NCBI GenBank assembly: GCA_026991055.1
Contig: JALXCE010000284.1
Span: 1-12,713 of the forward strand
Length of the DNA: 12,713 bases
Source of the DNA: Caldifarciminota bacterium
Lineage (GTDB): Bacteria > Hydrothermota > Hydrothermia > B15-G9 > WFZT01
Direction: 5' to 3'
The translations under genes were made by a program, and so were the position numbers. Positions 1 through 5,912 of the stretch are shown in pieces. Below the pieces are notes generated by a model. It did not search any database. It had not been told where the DNA came from and saw nothing but the letters and a program-made list of their open reading frames with translations. Position 1 is the stretch's first letter, and every line of letters starts with the position of its first letter.

Positions 1-357
1 GCCAATGTGGCCGCCGTGTCCGCTGCACTGGACATTATCAAAAACGAACCAGAGAGGCGGCAAAAACTCTGGGACAACACGAAAAGGATGCTTGATGGCC
101 TGCGCAGAATGGGCTACGACACCGGACTCTCAGAAACACCGGTGATTCCTGTGATCATTGGAGATGATATGAAAACCTTTATGTTCTGGCGTGCACTTCT
201 TGACAATGGAGTTTACGTCAACCCGGTCATTTCTCCTGCTGTCCCACCAGGAAGGCAGCTTCTGAGGATCAGTATGATGGCGACACACACAGATGAGCAA
301 ATTGACAGGGCCCTTGAAGTCTTCGAAAAATTGGGCAAAAAATTTGAGGTAATTTGA
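1..357 (+). CDS. alpha-oxoamine synthase-family PLP enzyme, C-terminal part (glycine C-acetyltransferase / serine palmitoyltransferase / AONS-like)
   Basis: The reading frame is open from the first base, so the gene starts upstream of the window and only about 118 C-terminal residues are present. The remaining part matches the small C-terminal domain of fold-type I PLP enzymes that condense an amino acid with an acyl-CoA (KBL, SPT, BioF). Visible landmarks are the TPVIPVIIGDD strand, a run around LLDNGVYVNPVISPAVPP and the RISMMATHTDEQIDRALEVF segment, where the Arg after the Pro-rich loop is the usual carboxylate-binding Arg of the family. The PLP lysine and the substrate-defining N-terminal parts lie outside, so glycine C-acetyltransferase, serine palmitoyltransferase and 8-amino-7-oxononanoate synthase cannot be told apart. 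The NPVISPAVPP wording recalls SPT/KBL-like enzymes more than BioF, from memory. It stops 11 bases before the next gene and probably shares its transcript. Confidence 0.85.
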   Translation, partial: ANVAAVSAALDIIKNEPERRQKLWDNTKRMLDGLRRMGYDTGLSETPVIPVIIGDDMKTFMFWRALLDNGVYVNPVISPAVPPGRQLLRISMMATHTDEQIDRALEVFEKLGKKFEVI

Positions 358-368
358 GGAGGTAAAAA

Positions 369-890
369 ATGGCGACAAAAGATGAAATTTTAAAAGCCTA
401 TGAATTTGCAATTGAACTTGAGAAAGAGAGTCTCAAGAGCTATCTGGACCTTGCCAAAAGGACACATGATGTCACGGGCAAAAATATGTTTATCTGGCTC
501 GCCCGTGAAGAGTACGAACATATGAGGATACTGGAATCCATAAGGGACAAGGTTTTACAGGATCAGCCGATAGGGAAAATTAAGATTGAAGAGGACGAAC
601 TCCAGAAGTTGCTACCTGACATAAAGAAGCTTGAGAAGAAGAAGTCCTCGGTCGCCGAGACTCATCAGATTCATGCACTTCAGGCCGCCCTCGAGCACGA
701 GGCACAGTCAAGGGACTTTTACAAAGAGCAGGCGGATAAAACCGAGGACCCGGAGCTAAAACAGCTCTTTACCCGCCTTGCCGAAATGGAGCAGGCTCAC
801 TACGACCTGATCCTTGCACAGCTTGACTTCATCAAGGGTACCGGATTCTGGTTCGGCATCCCTGAATTTGACATCGAAGGAGCTCCATAA
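369..890 (+). CDS. rubrerythrin-like ferritin-family diiron protein (no rubredoxin domain)
   Basis: This 173-residue protein is a four-helix bundle of the ferritin-like/rubrerythrin class. The likely diiron ligands are visible as Glu20 in helix 1, the ExxH at Glu48-His51 (EEYEH), Glu111 in the third helix (LEHEAQSRDFY) and the second ExxH at Glu141-His144 (EMEQAH). The family usually scavenges peroxide or handles iron in the cytoplasm of anaerobes. No CxxC pairs occur, so the rubredoxin electron-transfer domain of classical rubrerythrin is absent and an external donor would be needed. A Lys-rich linker (about residues 84-95) joins the two helical halves. The ATG has a strong AGGAGG at 357-362, six bases upstream, which overlaps the stop region of the preceding gene and suggests co-transcription. 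The exact substrate is not deducible. Confidence 0.88.
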   Translation: MATKDEILKAYEFAIELEKESLKSYLDLAKRTHDVTGKNMFIWLAREEYEHMRILESIRDKVLQDQPIGKIKIEEDELQKLLPDIKKLEKKKSSVAETHQIHALQAALEHEAQSRDFYKEQADKTEDPELKQLFTRLAEMEQAHYDLILAQLDFIKGTGFWFGIPEFDIEGAP

Positions 891-900
891 GCCGCTCCTT
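877..900 (+). terminator. weak hairpin at the end of the ferritin-like gene
   Basis: AAGGAGC (877-883) pairs with GCTCCTT (894-900) around a 10-base loop that contains the stop codon. The following bases are TAGAGTTGG and not a T-run, so intrinsic termination would be inefficient. It is the only candidate end signal before the gap. Confidence 0.3.
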
Positions 901-1255
901 TAGAGTTGGTTAATTATCGTTAAGTTGGGCTTGATTTAAAAAATTCTCCTTCCTGTGATCTCCGCGCGTGAAGTGCGTAAGGAATGGTGCAGGCGGGAGA
1001 AGGCGATTTAAGTGTATACCTGATTTGAAGAAGTCCTGCCTTCAAAAGTTTGGTTAGTGTAATTTTATACCAACCCCTCACAAAAAGTGCCCTGATTATT
1101 ACTTCTAAAACCCTTTCAGACTTTTGCTGCCTTTTTAAACCCTTCAAAAAATCCTTGTCATCAGACCAGGAAATATTTTTGATTTTTACAATTTGAAAAA
1201 TTTGACATGAAGAAGACCTTCCGTTATACATAGGTTAATAAACAGGGAGGTGTCT
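891..1255. other. 365-base intergenic region with no supported gene
   Basis: No convincing coding sequence was found. An open frame on the minus strand (920-1231) has no ribosome binding site and no recognisable family. A GC-richer patch at 944-1001 can fold: TTCTCC (944-949) with GGAGAA (996-1001), CCTG (952-955) with CAGG (990-993), and an inner CGCGC/GTGCG stem (963-967/973-977). A smaller TTTGAAG/CTTCAAA hairpin lies at 1024-1046. The right end becomes very A/T rich (about 1170-1201) just before a promoter. Confidence 0.6.
1202..1230 (+). promoter_or_regulatory. sigma-70-type promoter for the secreted protein
   Basis: TTGACA at 1202-1207 is a perfect -35 match. After a 17-base spacer comes TATACA at 1225-1230 as the -10. 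A/T tracts at about 1170-1201 could act as an UP element. The expected start site is near 1237, giving a leader of about 19 bases that includes the GGGAGG ribosome binding site at 1245-1250. Confidence 0.7.
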
Positions 1256-2875
1256 ATGAAATATCTCTTGTTAGTATTATTGGGAGTCGTGTGGGGTGGT
1301 GAAATCTCCCATCAGTTATCAGAAATTCCCACCGCAGAAAGGGGGAACATCTCTATTTACCTTGCCTCTCAAAATCCAGATGTTTCAAAAACGCTGAAAG
1401 ATGCCAGTGAACTGTGGAATATAGGTTCGTATGAAAAGGCGATTAAACTGATAAAGGGAGCTGAGCAGGTTGATCCAGATATTATCCTTGGAGAGGAATA
1501 TAGAGAACCTTCATCCACAATGAGGTGGGGCAATGAGGTTCTATTGAACCAACGCCCCTGGAAAAGTCGAAACCTTGAACTTGTATATGAACCCAACACG
1601 GGCAATCTATTTATGGCAATAAAGGCAGATACTGGAACTGGAAGCAGTAAAAGATACTTTGCACAACTATTTTTCTCAAACGATGGGGGAGAAACCTGGA
1701 GTAGAACGGCGAGCTGGACTATTCCCAATGGAACGAAGTTAAATTCTTATAACATCGCAGAGCTCGATACCTTTATCTACATGGTGCAGGCATGGAATGG
1801 AAGAGATGTTTTCTTCGTGAGATACAATGCAAATACGGGACACCTTGATAACTCTTTTGGAGCCCATTATGTCATTTCACCCTCAGATACGATTAAAGAA
1901 ATAGTGATTGAACCTAACAGGTACTTTCATAATCGTCTTTACATTGCATTTATCACGATGAATCACAATCTATCTTATTATTACTCAGCTAATCCATATA
2001 CCACATGGCAAGAGATAAACACAGGAGTAACAAATGCTTATAAAGGACTTGATGCAAGTTACGGGTACACACCTTCCTCGGGACATTACATCTGGCTATC
2101 TTACATCAACACAAATGACAGTCTGGATGTCCTTGCGAGAACGGATGGTAGCTGGGATACTCACCTGGGATTATCAGCGGCAGAGCCACATCCAACCTCT
2201 ATTGCCATGCATGGTGATACTGTTATAGTTCTTTTTGCATACCAGTATGCGAGCCATGTGGGGATAAGATACAAAATAACTTATAACGACGGCGGAAACT
2301 GGTACTATGGAACAATGAATGTCTCGAGCGACACAGTGTATGTAAGTGATGTCACTGCTTGCGGTGGAAATGGGTGGAACGTTGTTTACACATCATATCA
2401 TTATTTGTCAGCGTCTGAGGATGTTAAATATCTGCACAGAGGGTATGGTTCCGGGCAATGGTCCTCTCCTCTTACCTTAAATAGTCATGATGCGATGACG
2501 ACGTATAAGCCCGTGATTGAGTACGTCGGAGGTGGGAACTATGGTGTTGCCTATATAGCTGATAACTATGATGTCTATTTCAACAGATCCGACTGGGTTG
2601 ACGTGGCAGAACCCCCTGTAAATGTGGGAAAACCATTCTCGTTTAAAGCATTAACAAAGGGAAGAGTTGCCACACTGGAATTTACTTTAAAAACTTCAGG
2701 AATTGCGAACGTCAGGATTTACAACGTTTCTGGCTCTCTTATTAAATCCTATACAGTTTCTGCACATGCTGGAGTGAACAGAATAGCTTTCAATGCCCGG
2801 GTCCCCGGTGTGTATATCGCGAGACTCGAATTCAAGGGGAAAGTGGCTGGCACTAAATTTGTTGTGATGAAGTAA
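1256..2875 (+). CDS. secreted beta-propeller-like protein with Asp-box and C-terminal sorting-type domain
   Basis: This 539-residue protein is predicted to be exported; its function is unknown. The ATG at 1256 is preferred over the in-frame GTG at 1250 because GTG overlaps the GGGAGG ribosome binding site (1245-1250), which sits five bases from the ATG. A short signal peptide (MKYLLLVLLGVVWGG) is followed by a helical segment at about residues 46-75 that resembles one TPR hairpin (LWNIGSYEKAIKLIK). Residues about 105-455 are rich in beta strands and aromatic residues. They carry a textbook Asp-box, SNDGGETW (141-148), and a degenerate one later (TYNDGGNWYY), as in sialidase-like or BNR propellers. 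No sialidase catalytic set is evident. The last 75 residues (LEFTLKTSG, VRIYNVSGSLIKSY, PGVYIARLE, ending KFVVMK) look like a type IX secretion sorting/FlgD-Ig-like domain. It has its own promoter and terminator. Confidence 0.85.
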   Translation: MKYLLLVLLGVVWGGEISHQLSEIPTAERGNISIYLASQNPDVSKTLKDASELWNIGSYEKAIKLIKGAEQVDPDIILGEEYREPSSTMRWGNEVLLNQRPWKSRNLELVYEPNTGNLFMAIKADTGTGSSKRYFAQLFFSNDGGETWSRTASWTIPNGTKLNSYNIAELDTFIYMVQAWNGRDVFFVRYNANTGHLDNSFGAHYVISPSDTIKEIVIEPNRYFHNRLYIAFITMNHNLSYYYSANPYTTWQEINTGVTNAYKGLDASYGYTPSSGHYIWLSYINTNDSLDVLARTDGSWDTHLGLSAAEPHPTSIAMHGDTVIVLFAYQYASHVGIRYKITYNDGGNWYYGTMNVSSDTVYVSDVTACGGNGWNVVYTSYHYLSASEDVKYLHRGYGSGQWSSPLTLNSHDAMTTYKPVIEYVGGGNYGVAYIADNYDVYFNRSDWVDVAEPPVNVGKPFSFKALTKGRVATLEFTLKTSGIANVRIYNVSGSLIKSYTVSAHAGVNRIAFNARVPGVYIARLEFKGKVAGTKFVVMK

Positions 2876-2923
2876 AAAGGAGTGGGTGTGCCCGCCGAAG
2901 GCGGGCACACCCACTCCTTTTTA
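2873..2923. terminator. bidirectional terminator, perfect 24-bp hairpin
   Basis: Positions 2873-2896 are the exact reverse complement of 2900-2923, with a three-base GAA loop. The core is GC-rich (GTGCCCGCC/GGCGGGCAC). The arms end in AAAAA (2874-2878) and TTTTT (2918-2922), so RNA from either strand would have a hairpin followed by U residues. It lies between two convergent genes and its left arm includes the TAA stop of the upstream gene. Confidence 0.92.
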
Positions 2924-2956
2924 TCTCCTTCAGGCACACTTTGTCACAGAAATTCT

Positions 2957-3649
2957 CTAAATTTGTTTCCTCAGCACTCCCGAGTAAATGTAGGCAATAC
3001 CAAAACTCAGGCGTGTAGCTTTAACATCACGAAATCCCTTCCTTTCCAGTAAATCCTTCATCTGAACCGGCGTCAGGAAAGCCCTGATAGAGACAGCAAG
3101 CTCCTTATAATCCTCCTTGACGCCGGCGATTATATCTCCTACAACGGGCATAATGTATCTAAGGTATATCCAGTAAAAGAAGCCGAAAATATTCTTCTCA
3201 GGTGGTGCAAACTCGAGAATAAAAACTCTCCCCCCGGGCTTTAAAACCCTTACCATTTCATCAATTGCCCTGCTGTAATCAGGTAAGTTTCTAAGGCCAA
3301 ATCCAATAGTAATAACATCCACAGAGGAATTCCTCACAGGCAGGAGTAATGCATCTCCAATTATGATGGGGAATCTGTGCCCCGTTTTCCTCATCTTTCC
3401 CCGGGCCACGTCTAACATTTCAACTGAGATATCGAGCCCAATAGGTTTTGCCTCAGATTTTTTTGCTACCTCAAGGGCTATGTCACCGGTTCCCGTACAG
3501 AGATCGAGAACCACCTCATCCTTTTTAGGTGATATCAACTTCAAAAGCTTCTTCCGCCACAAAACATCAATGTACAGGCTGAAGAAATGATTCAAAAAAT
3601 CATACTTCTCCGCTATCTTCTTATAAATTTGCTCAGCGTTGTTAACCAT
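2957..3649 (-). CDS. ubiE: UbiE/MenG-type quinone C-methyltransferase
   Basis: This 230-residue class I SAM-dependent methyltransferase adds the ring methyl group to demethylmenaquinone (or to a ubiquinone precursor). MenG activity is the likelier role if the organism uses menaquinone. Motif I is LDLCTGTGD (48-56) and the acidic SAM-ribose residue is near Asp73 (GLDIS). The family hallmark GFGLRNLPDY is at 116-125 and RVLKPGGRVFILEF at 134-147. The N-terminal YDFLNHFFSLYIDVLW matches the first UbiE signature, and the C-terminal SIRAFLTPVQMKDLL to LSFGIAYIYSG is also typical. Length is normal. It is convergent with the secreted-protein gene and divergent from cmk. No Shine-Dalgarno sequence precedes the ATG; a TATAAT lies 13 bases upstream. 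No quinone-biosynthesis neighbour is seen in the window. Confidence 0.93.
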   Translation of the reverse strand: MVNNAEQIYKKIAEKYDFLNHFFSLYIDVLWRKKLLKLISPKKDEVVLDLCTGTGDIALEVAKKSEAKPIGLDISVEMLDVARGKMRKTGHRFPIIIGDALLLPVRNSSVDVITIGFGLRNLPDYSRAIDEMVRVLKPGGRVFILEFAPPEKNIFGFFYWIYLRYIMPVVGDIIAGVKEDYKELAVSIRAFLTPVQMKDLLERKGFRDVKATRLSFGIAYIYSGVLRKQI

Positions 3650-3662
3650 AATGAGGGCGAAA

Positions 3663-3668
3663 ATTATA
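3663..3668 (-). promoter_or_regulatory. -10 box for ubiE, near-leaderless start
   Basis: Read on the minus strand, TATAAT occupies 3668 to 3663, and 13 bases separate it from the ATG (3649). A start site six or seven bases downstream would leave a leader of about six or seven bases, with no Shine-Dalgarno sequence. No good -35 is visible (only TAGTTA-like bases near 3686-3691). Confidence 0.5.
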
Positions 3669-3734
3669 CTGGATTCGTGTAGAATTAACTAATTTCAGCA
3701 TCATCCCCGTGCCCATCAAAACAGGCTTCTCGAC

Positions 3735-3763
3735 TTGCATTCAAAATTTCAGGCGGATATAAT
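3735..3763 (+). promoter_or_regulatory. promoter for the cmk operon, near-leaderless start
   Basis: TTGCAT (3735-3740), a 17-base spacer and a perfect TATAAT (3758-3763) form a plausible sigma-70 promoter. Only 12 bases (GTAATCCAACCT) lie between the -10 and the cmk ATG, so the leader would be about five or six bases and lacks any Shine-Dalgarno motif. Confidence 0.6.
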
Positions 3764-3775
3764 GTAATCCAACCT

Positions 3776-4459
3776 ATGAAAAACCTCACCATTGCTATAG
3801 ATGGTCCCGCTGCATCGGGTAAGTCTACCACTGCAAAACTGGTTGCGAAAAGACTCGGTCTAACACCCATTGATACAGGAGCCATGTACCGTGCAGTGAC
3901 TCTTAAAGTTTTACGGCTCGGGATAAATCCTGAAGATGAAGCAAAAGTTGTTGAAGTGGCAAAGAAGACCGATATCTGGCAGGAATGCAAGAATGGAGTG
4001 TTGAAAACTTACATGGACGGTGAGGACGTCTCAGAGGAAATTCGAACTCCTGAAGTCTCAAGGTATGTTTCCGTTGTTGCAAAATACCCGGGGGTGAGAA
4101 AACACCTCGTGGAGATTCAGCGAAAACTGGCAAAACAGGGAGGTGTGGTGGTTGAAGGCAGGGACATCGGCACCTACGTGCTGCCGGATGCGGACATTAA
4201 AGTTTTTATGAAGGCATCGCTTGAAGAACGGGTGAGGAGGAGACTCGCCGAGCTCAAGGCCAAAGGTGTAAAAGTATCAGCCGAGGAGATCAGAAAAGAA
4301 CTCGAGACGAGAGATAGGATAGATTCATCCCGCGCCTTTGCACCACTTAAGCCCGCGGAGGATGCATTCGTAATTGATACAACAAACCTGACAATAGAGC
4401 AGCAGGTTGAAAAAATTATCGAAAAGGTGCACGAGAAATTCGGAGACGAAGACCCGTGA
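3776..4459 (+). CDS. cmk: (d)CMP kinase
   Basis: This 227-residue cytidylate kinase transfers phosphate from ATP to CMP or dCMP in the cytoplasm, feeding CTP for RNA and CDP-lipid synthesis and dCTP for DNA. The P-loop is GPAASGKST (10-18). IDTGAMYRAVT (32-42) is the classic cytidylate-kinase motif that follows it, and VEGRDIGTYVLPDAD (126-140) is the conserved central block. The Arg-rich LID region is at about 151-156 and RDRIDSSR (179-186) contributes nucleotide-binding Args. It ends with DTTNLTIEQQVEKI as in the family. Length is normal. It starts an operon whose next gene begins four bases after the stop. The ATG directly follows a promoter without a ribosome binding site, unlike most other genes here. 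Confidence 0.96.
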   Translation: MKNLTIAIDGPAASGKSTTAKLVAKRLGLTPIDTGAMYRAVTLKVLRLGINPEDEAKVVEVAKKTDIWQECKNGVLKTYMDGEDVSEEIRTPEVSRYVSVVAKYPGVRKHLVEIQRKLAKQGGVVVEGRDIGTYVLPDADIKVFMKASLEERVRRRLAELKAKGVKVSAEEIRKELETRDRIDSSRAFAPLKPAEDAFVIDTTNLTIEQQVEKIIEKVHEKFGDEDP

Positions 4460-4463
4460 AGTC

Positions 4464-5063
4464 ATGAAATGGGGTTTTGCATGGCTGATCCTCTACCCAT
4501 TGTTCAAAGCTCTTTTTGGGATGAGGATTGAAGGCACTGAGAATGTTAGGAGGAAGAAAAGAGTGATAATAGCGCCCAATCATATTTCATCCTGGGACCC
4601 ACCGCTTGTGGGTGTGGCATCGCCGAGAGAGCTGTATTTTCTTGCCAAAGAGGACCTATTTATTCCCAATGCTCTTTTCAGATGGCTAATCACCACATAC
4701 AATGCCATTCCAATTAAAAGGGAAACTGGTGGAAAAGATGCGCTTAAAAAGGCTTTAAAACTTCTGAAAGAAGAAAAAGCCGTGGTGATTTTCCCGGAAG
4801 GGACACGTAACAAAACGGAAAAAGAGCTTTTACCATTCAAGGAAGGCGTGGCTTTACTTGCAATAAAGACCGATTCTCCTGTAGTTCCAACCTGCGTTAA
4901 AGGGCCACGGAAACCGTTCTGGACGTGGGTCTTGAGAAAAGAACAGTTAAAGGTTAAATTTGGTAAACCTCTGTATCCGTCAAACTTTAAAGGAAAAGAC
5001 GGGATGCATAGACTGACTGAAGAAATTGAAAAATCTATAAGGAGGATGCTTCACGAGAAATGA
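4464..5063 (+). CDS. plsC: 1-acyl-sn-glycerol-3-phosphate acyltransferase (PlsC family)
   Basis: This protein of about 199 residues is a membrane-associated acyltransferase that makes phosphatidic acid from lysophosphatidic acid. The catalytic NHxxxxD motif is NHISSWD (39-45), motif II is AIPIKR (81-86), motif III is FPEGTR (110-115) and the substrate-pocket motif IV is VPTCVKG (141-147). A hydrophobic N-terminus (FAWLILYPLFKALFGM) would bind the membrane. The ATG at 4464, four bases after the cmk stop, is chosen over an upstream in-frame ATG at 4407, because the longer version adds a charged stretch overlapping cmk that is atypical of the family. The ribosome binding site is weak, so coupling to cmk translation is likely. 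The acyl donor cannot be inferred. Confidence 0.93.
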   Translation: MKWGFAWLILYPLFKALFGMRIEGTENVRRKKRVIIAPNHISSWDPPLVGVASPRELYFLAKEDLFIPNALFRWLITTYNAIPIKRETGGKDALKKALKLLKEEKAVVIFPEGTRNKTEKELLPFKEGVALLAIKTDSPVVPTCVKGPRKPFWTWVLRKEQLKVKFGKPLYPSNFKGKDGMHRLTEEIEKSIRRMLHEK

Positions 5064-5905
5064 TCATTGAAGTTGCCGAAGACGCTGGGTTCTGCTACGG
5101 AGTCCAGCGTGCATTAAACATGATTAATAGAGCGATCGAGAAGGGGGAGAAATTTGACACCCTCGGCCCCATTATTCATAACTCTATTGTAGTAAAGAGC
5201 CTTGAGGAAAAGGGCATAAGAGCTGTAAATTCCCTTGATGAATCAGACAAAAAAACAATTTTTATAAGGACGCACGGCGTGCCTCCAAAAGTTATTGAAG
5301 AGGCGAAAAATAAAGGATTTAAGGTAATTGACGCTACATGCCCTATTGTCTATAATGCACAACTATCAGCGAAAAAACTTTACGATGAGGGTTATATCGT
5401 AGTCATTGTGGGGAAAAAAGATCATCCAGAGGTTCAGGGAATTCTCGGTTTTGTTGAAAACAACGCACTGGTAATTGACAACCCGGAGGATGTGAAAAAG
5501 TATAATTTCGAGGGTAAACGGGTAGGCGTGCTCGCTCAGACAACTTCTCGATTCGATGTCTTTGGCGATGTGGTGAGAGAGATCCTGAGACGTGCAAAAG
5601 AGGTCAAGGCGATAAACACAAGGTGCTATGTGACAGAGACCAGGCAGGACCTGACAGCAGAGCTTGCAAGAAGATCAGATGTGATGATTATCGTCGGCGG
5701 TAAAAATAGTTCTAACACAAAAAGGCTCTTTGAAGTCAGTAAGATGCAAGGAGCGAGGAGCTATCATATCGAGAGTCCAGACGAGTTGAAACCTGAATGG
5801 TTTGAAGGCGTTGAAAGGGTGGGAATTTCAGCAGGTGCCTCTACACCACCCTGGATCGTTGACGAAGTGGTGGAGAAAATAAAATCTTTTACAAAGGAGG
5901 TTTAA
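5060..5905 (+). CDS. ispH: 4-hydroxy-3-methylbut-2-enyl diphosphate reductase
   Basis: This 281-residue [4Fe-4S] enzyme catalyses the last step of the MEP pathway, reducing HMBPP to IPP and DMAPP. The three cluster cysteines are visible at Cys12 (AGFCYGV), Cys94 (DATCPIV) and Cys189 (NTRCYVT). Substrate-contact residues of the family are also present: His40, His72 (RTHGVPP), His122 and Glu124 (DHPEVQG), the QTT at 160-162, SSN (217-219) and the serine of SAGAST. The ATG overlaps the plsC stop in an ATGA junction, with AGGAGG about 14 bases upstream inside plsC, so translational coupling is likely. Length is at the short, IspH-only end; in several Firmicutes the neighbouring S1 gene is fused to it, but here the two are separate and seven bases apart. 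Its isoprenoids could serve quinone side chains and undecaprenyl carriers. Confidence 0.97.
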   Translation: MIIEVAEDAGFCYGVQRALNMINRAIEKGEKFDTLGPIIHNSIVVKSLEEKGIRAVNSLDESDKKTIFIRTHGVPPKVIEEAKNKGFKVIDATCPIVYNAQLSAKKLYDEGYIVVIVGKKDHPEVQGILGFVENNALVIDNPEDVKKYNFEGKRVGVLAQTTSRFDVFGDVVREILRRAKEVKAINTRCYVTETRQDLTAELARRSDVMIIVGGKNSSNTKRLFEVSKMQGARSYHIESPDELKPEWFEGVERVGISAGASTPPWIVDEVVEKIKSFTKEV

Positions 5906-5912
5906 GGATAGT

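Noticed and set aside
920..1231. 103-residue open frame on the minus strand in the gap
   Set aside because: No ribosome binding site, no recognisable family, low-complexity basic composition, and it overlaps a good promoter on the plus strand. Probably non-coding, or at most a decayed remnant.
2034..2228. Small plus-strand open frame inside the secreted-protein gene
   Set aside because: It is an out-of-frame shadow of a well-supported gene with no start signal of its own.
3691..3752. Direct repeat AATTTCAG (3691-3698 and 3745-3752) in the divergent promoter region as a possible operator
   Set aside because: An 8-base repeat within 126 A/T-rich bases is reasonably likely by chance, and the copies sit at different positions relative to the two promoters.
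4407..4463. Longer PlsC starting at the ATG at 4407
   Set aside because: The added residues are charged, overlap the end of cmk and precede the normal hydrophobic PlsC N-terminus.
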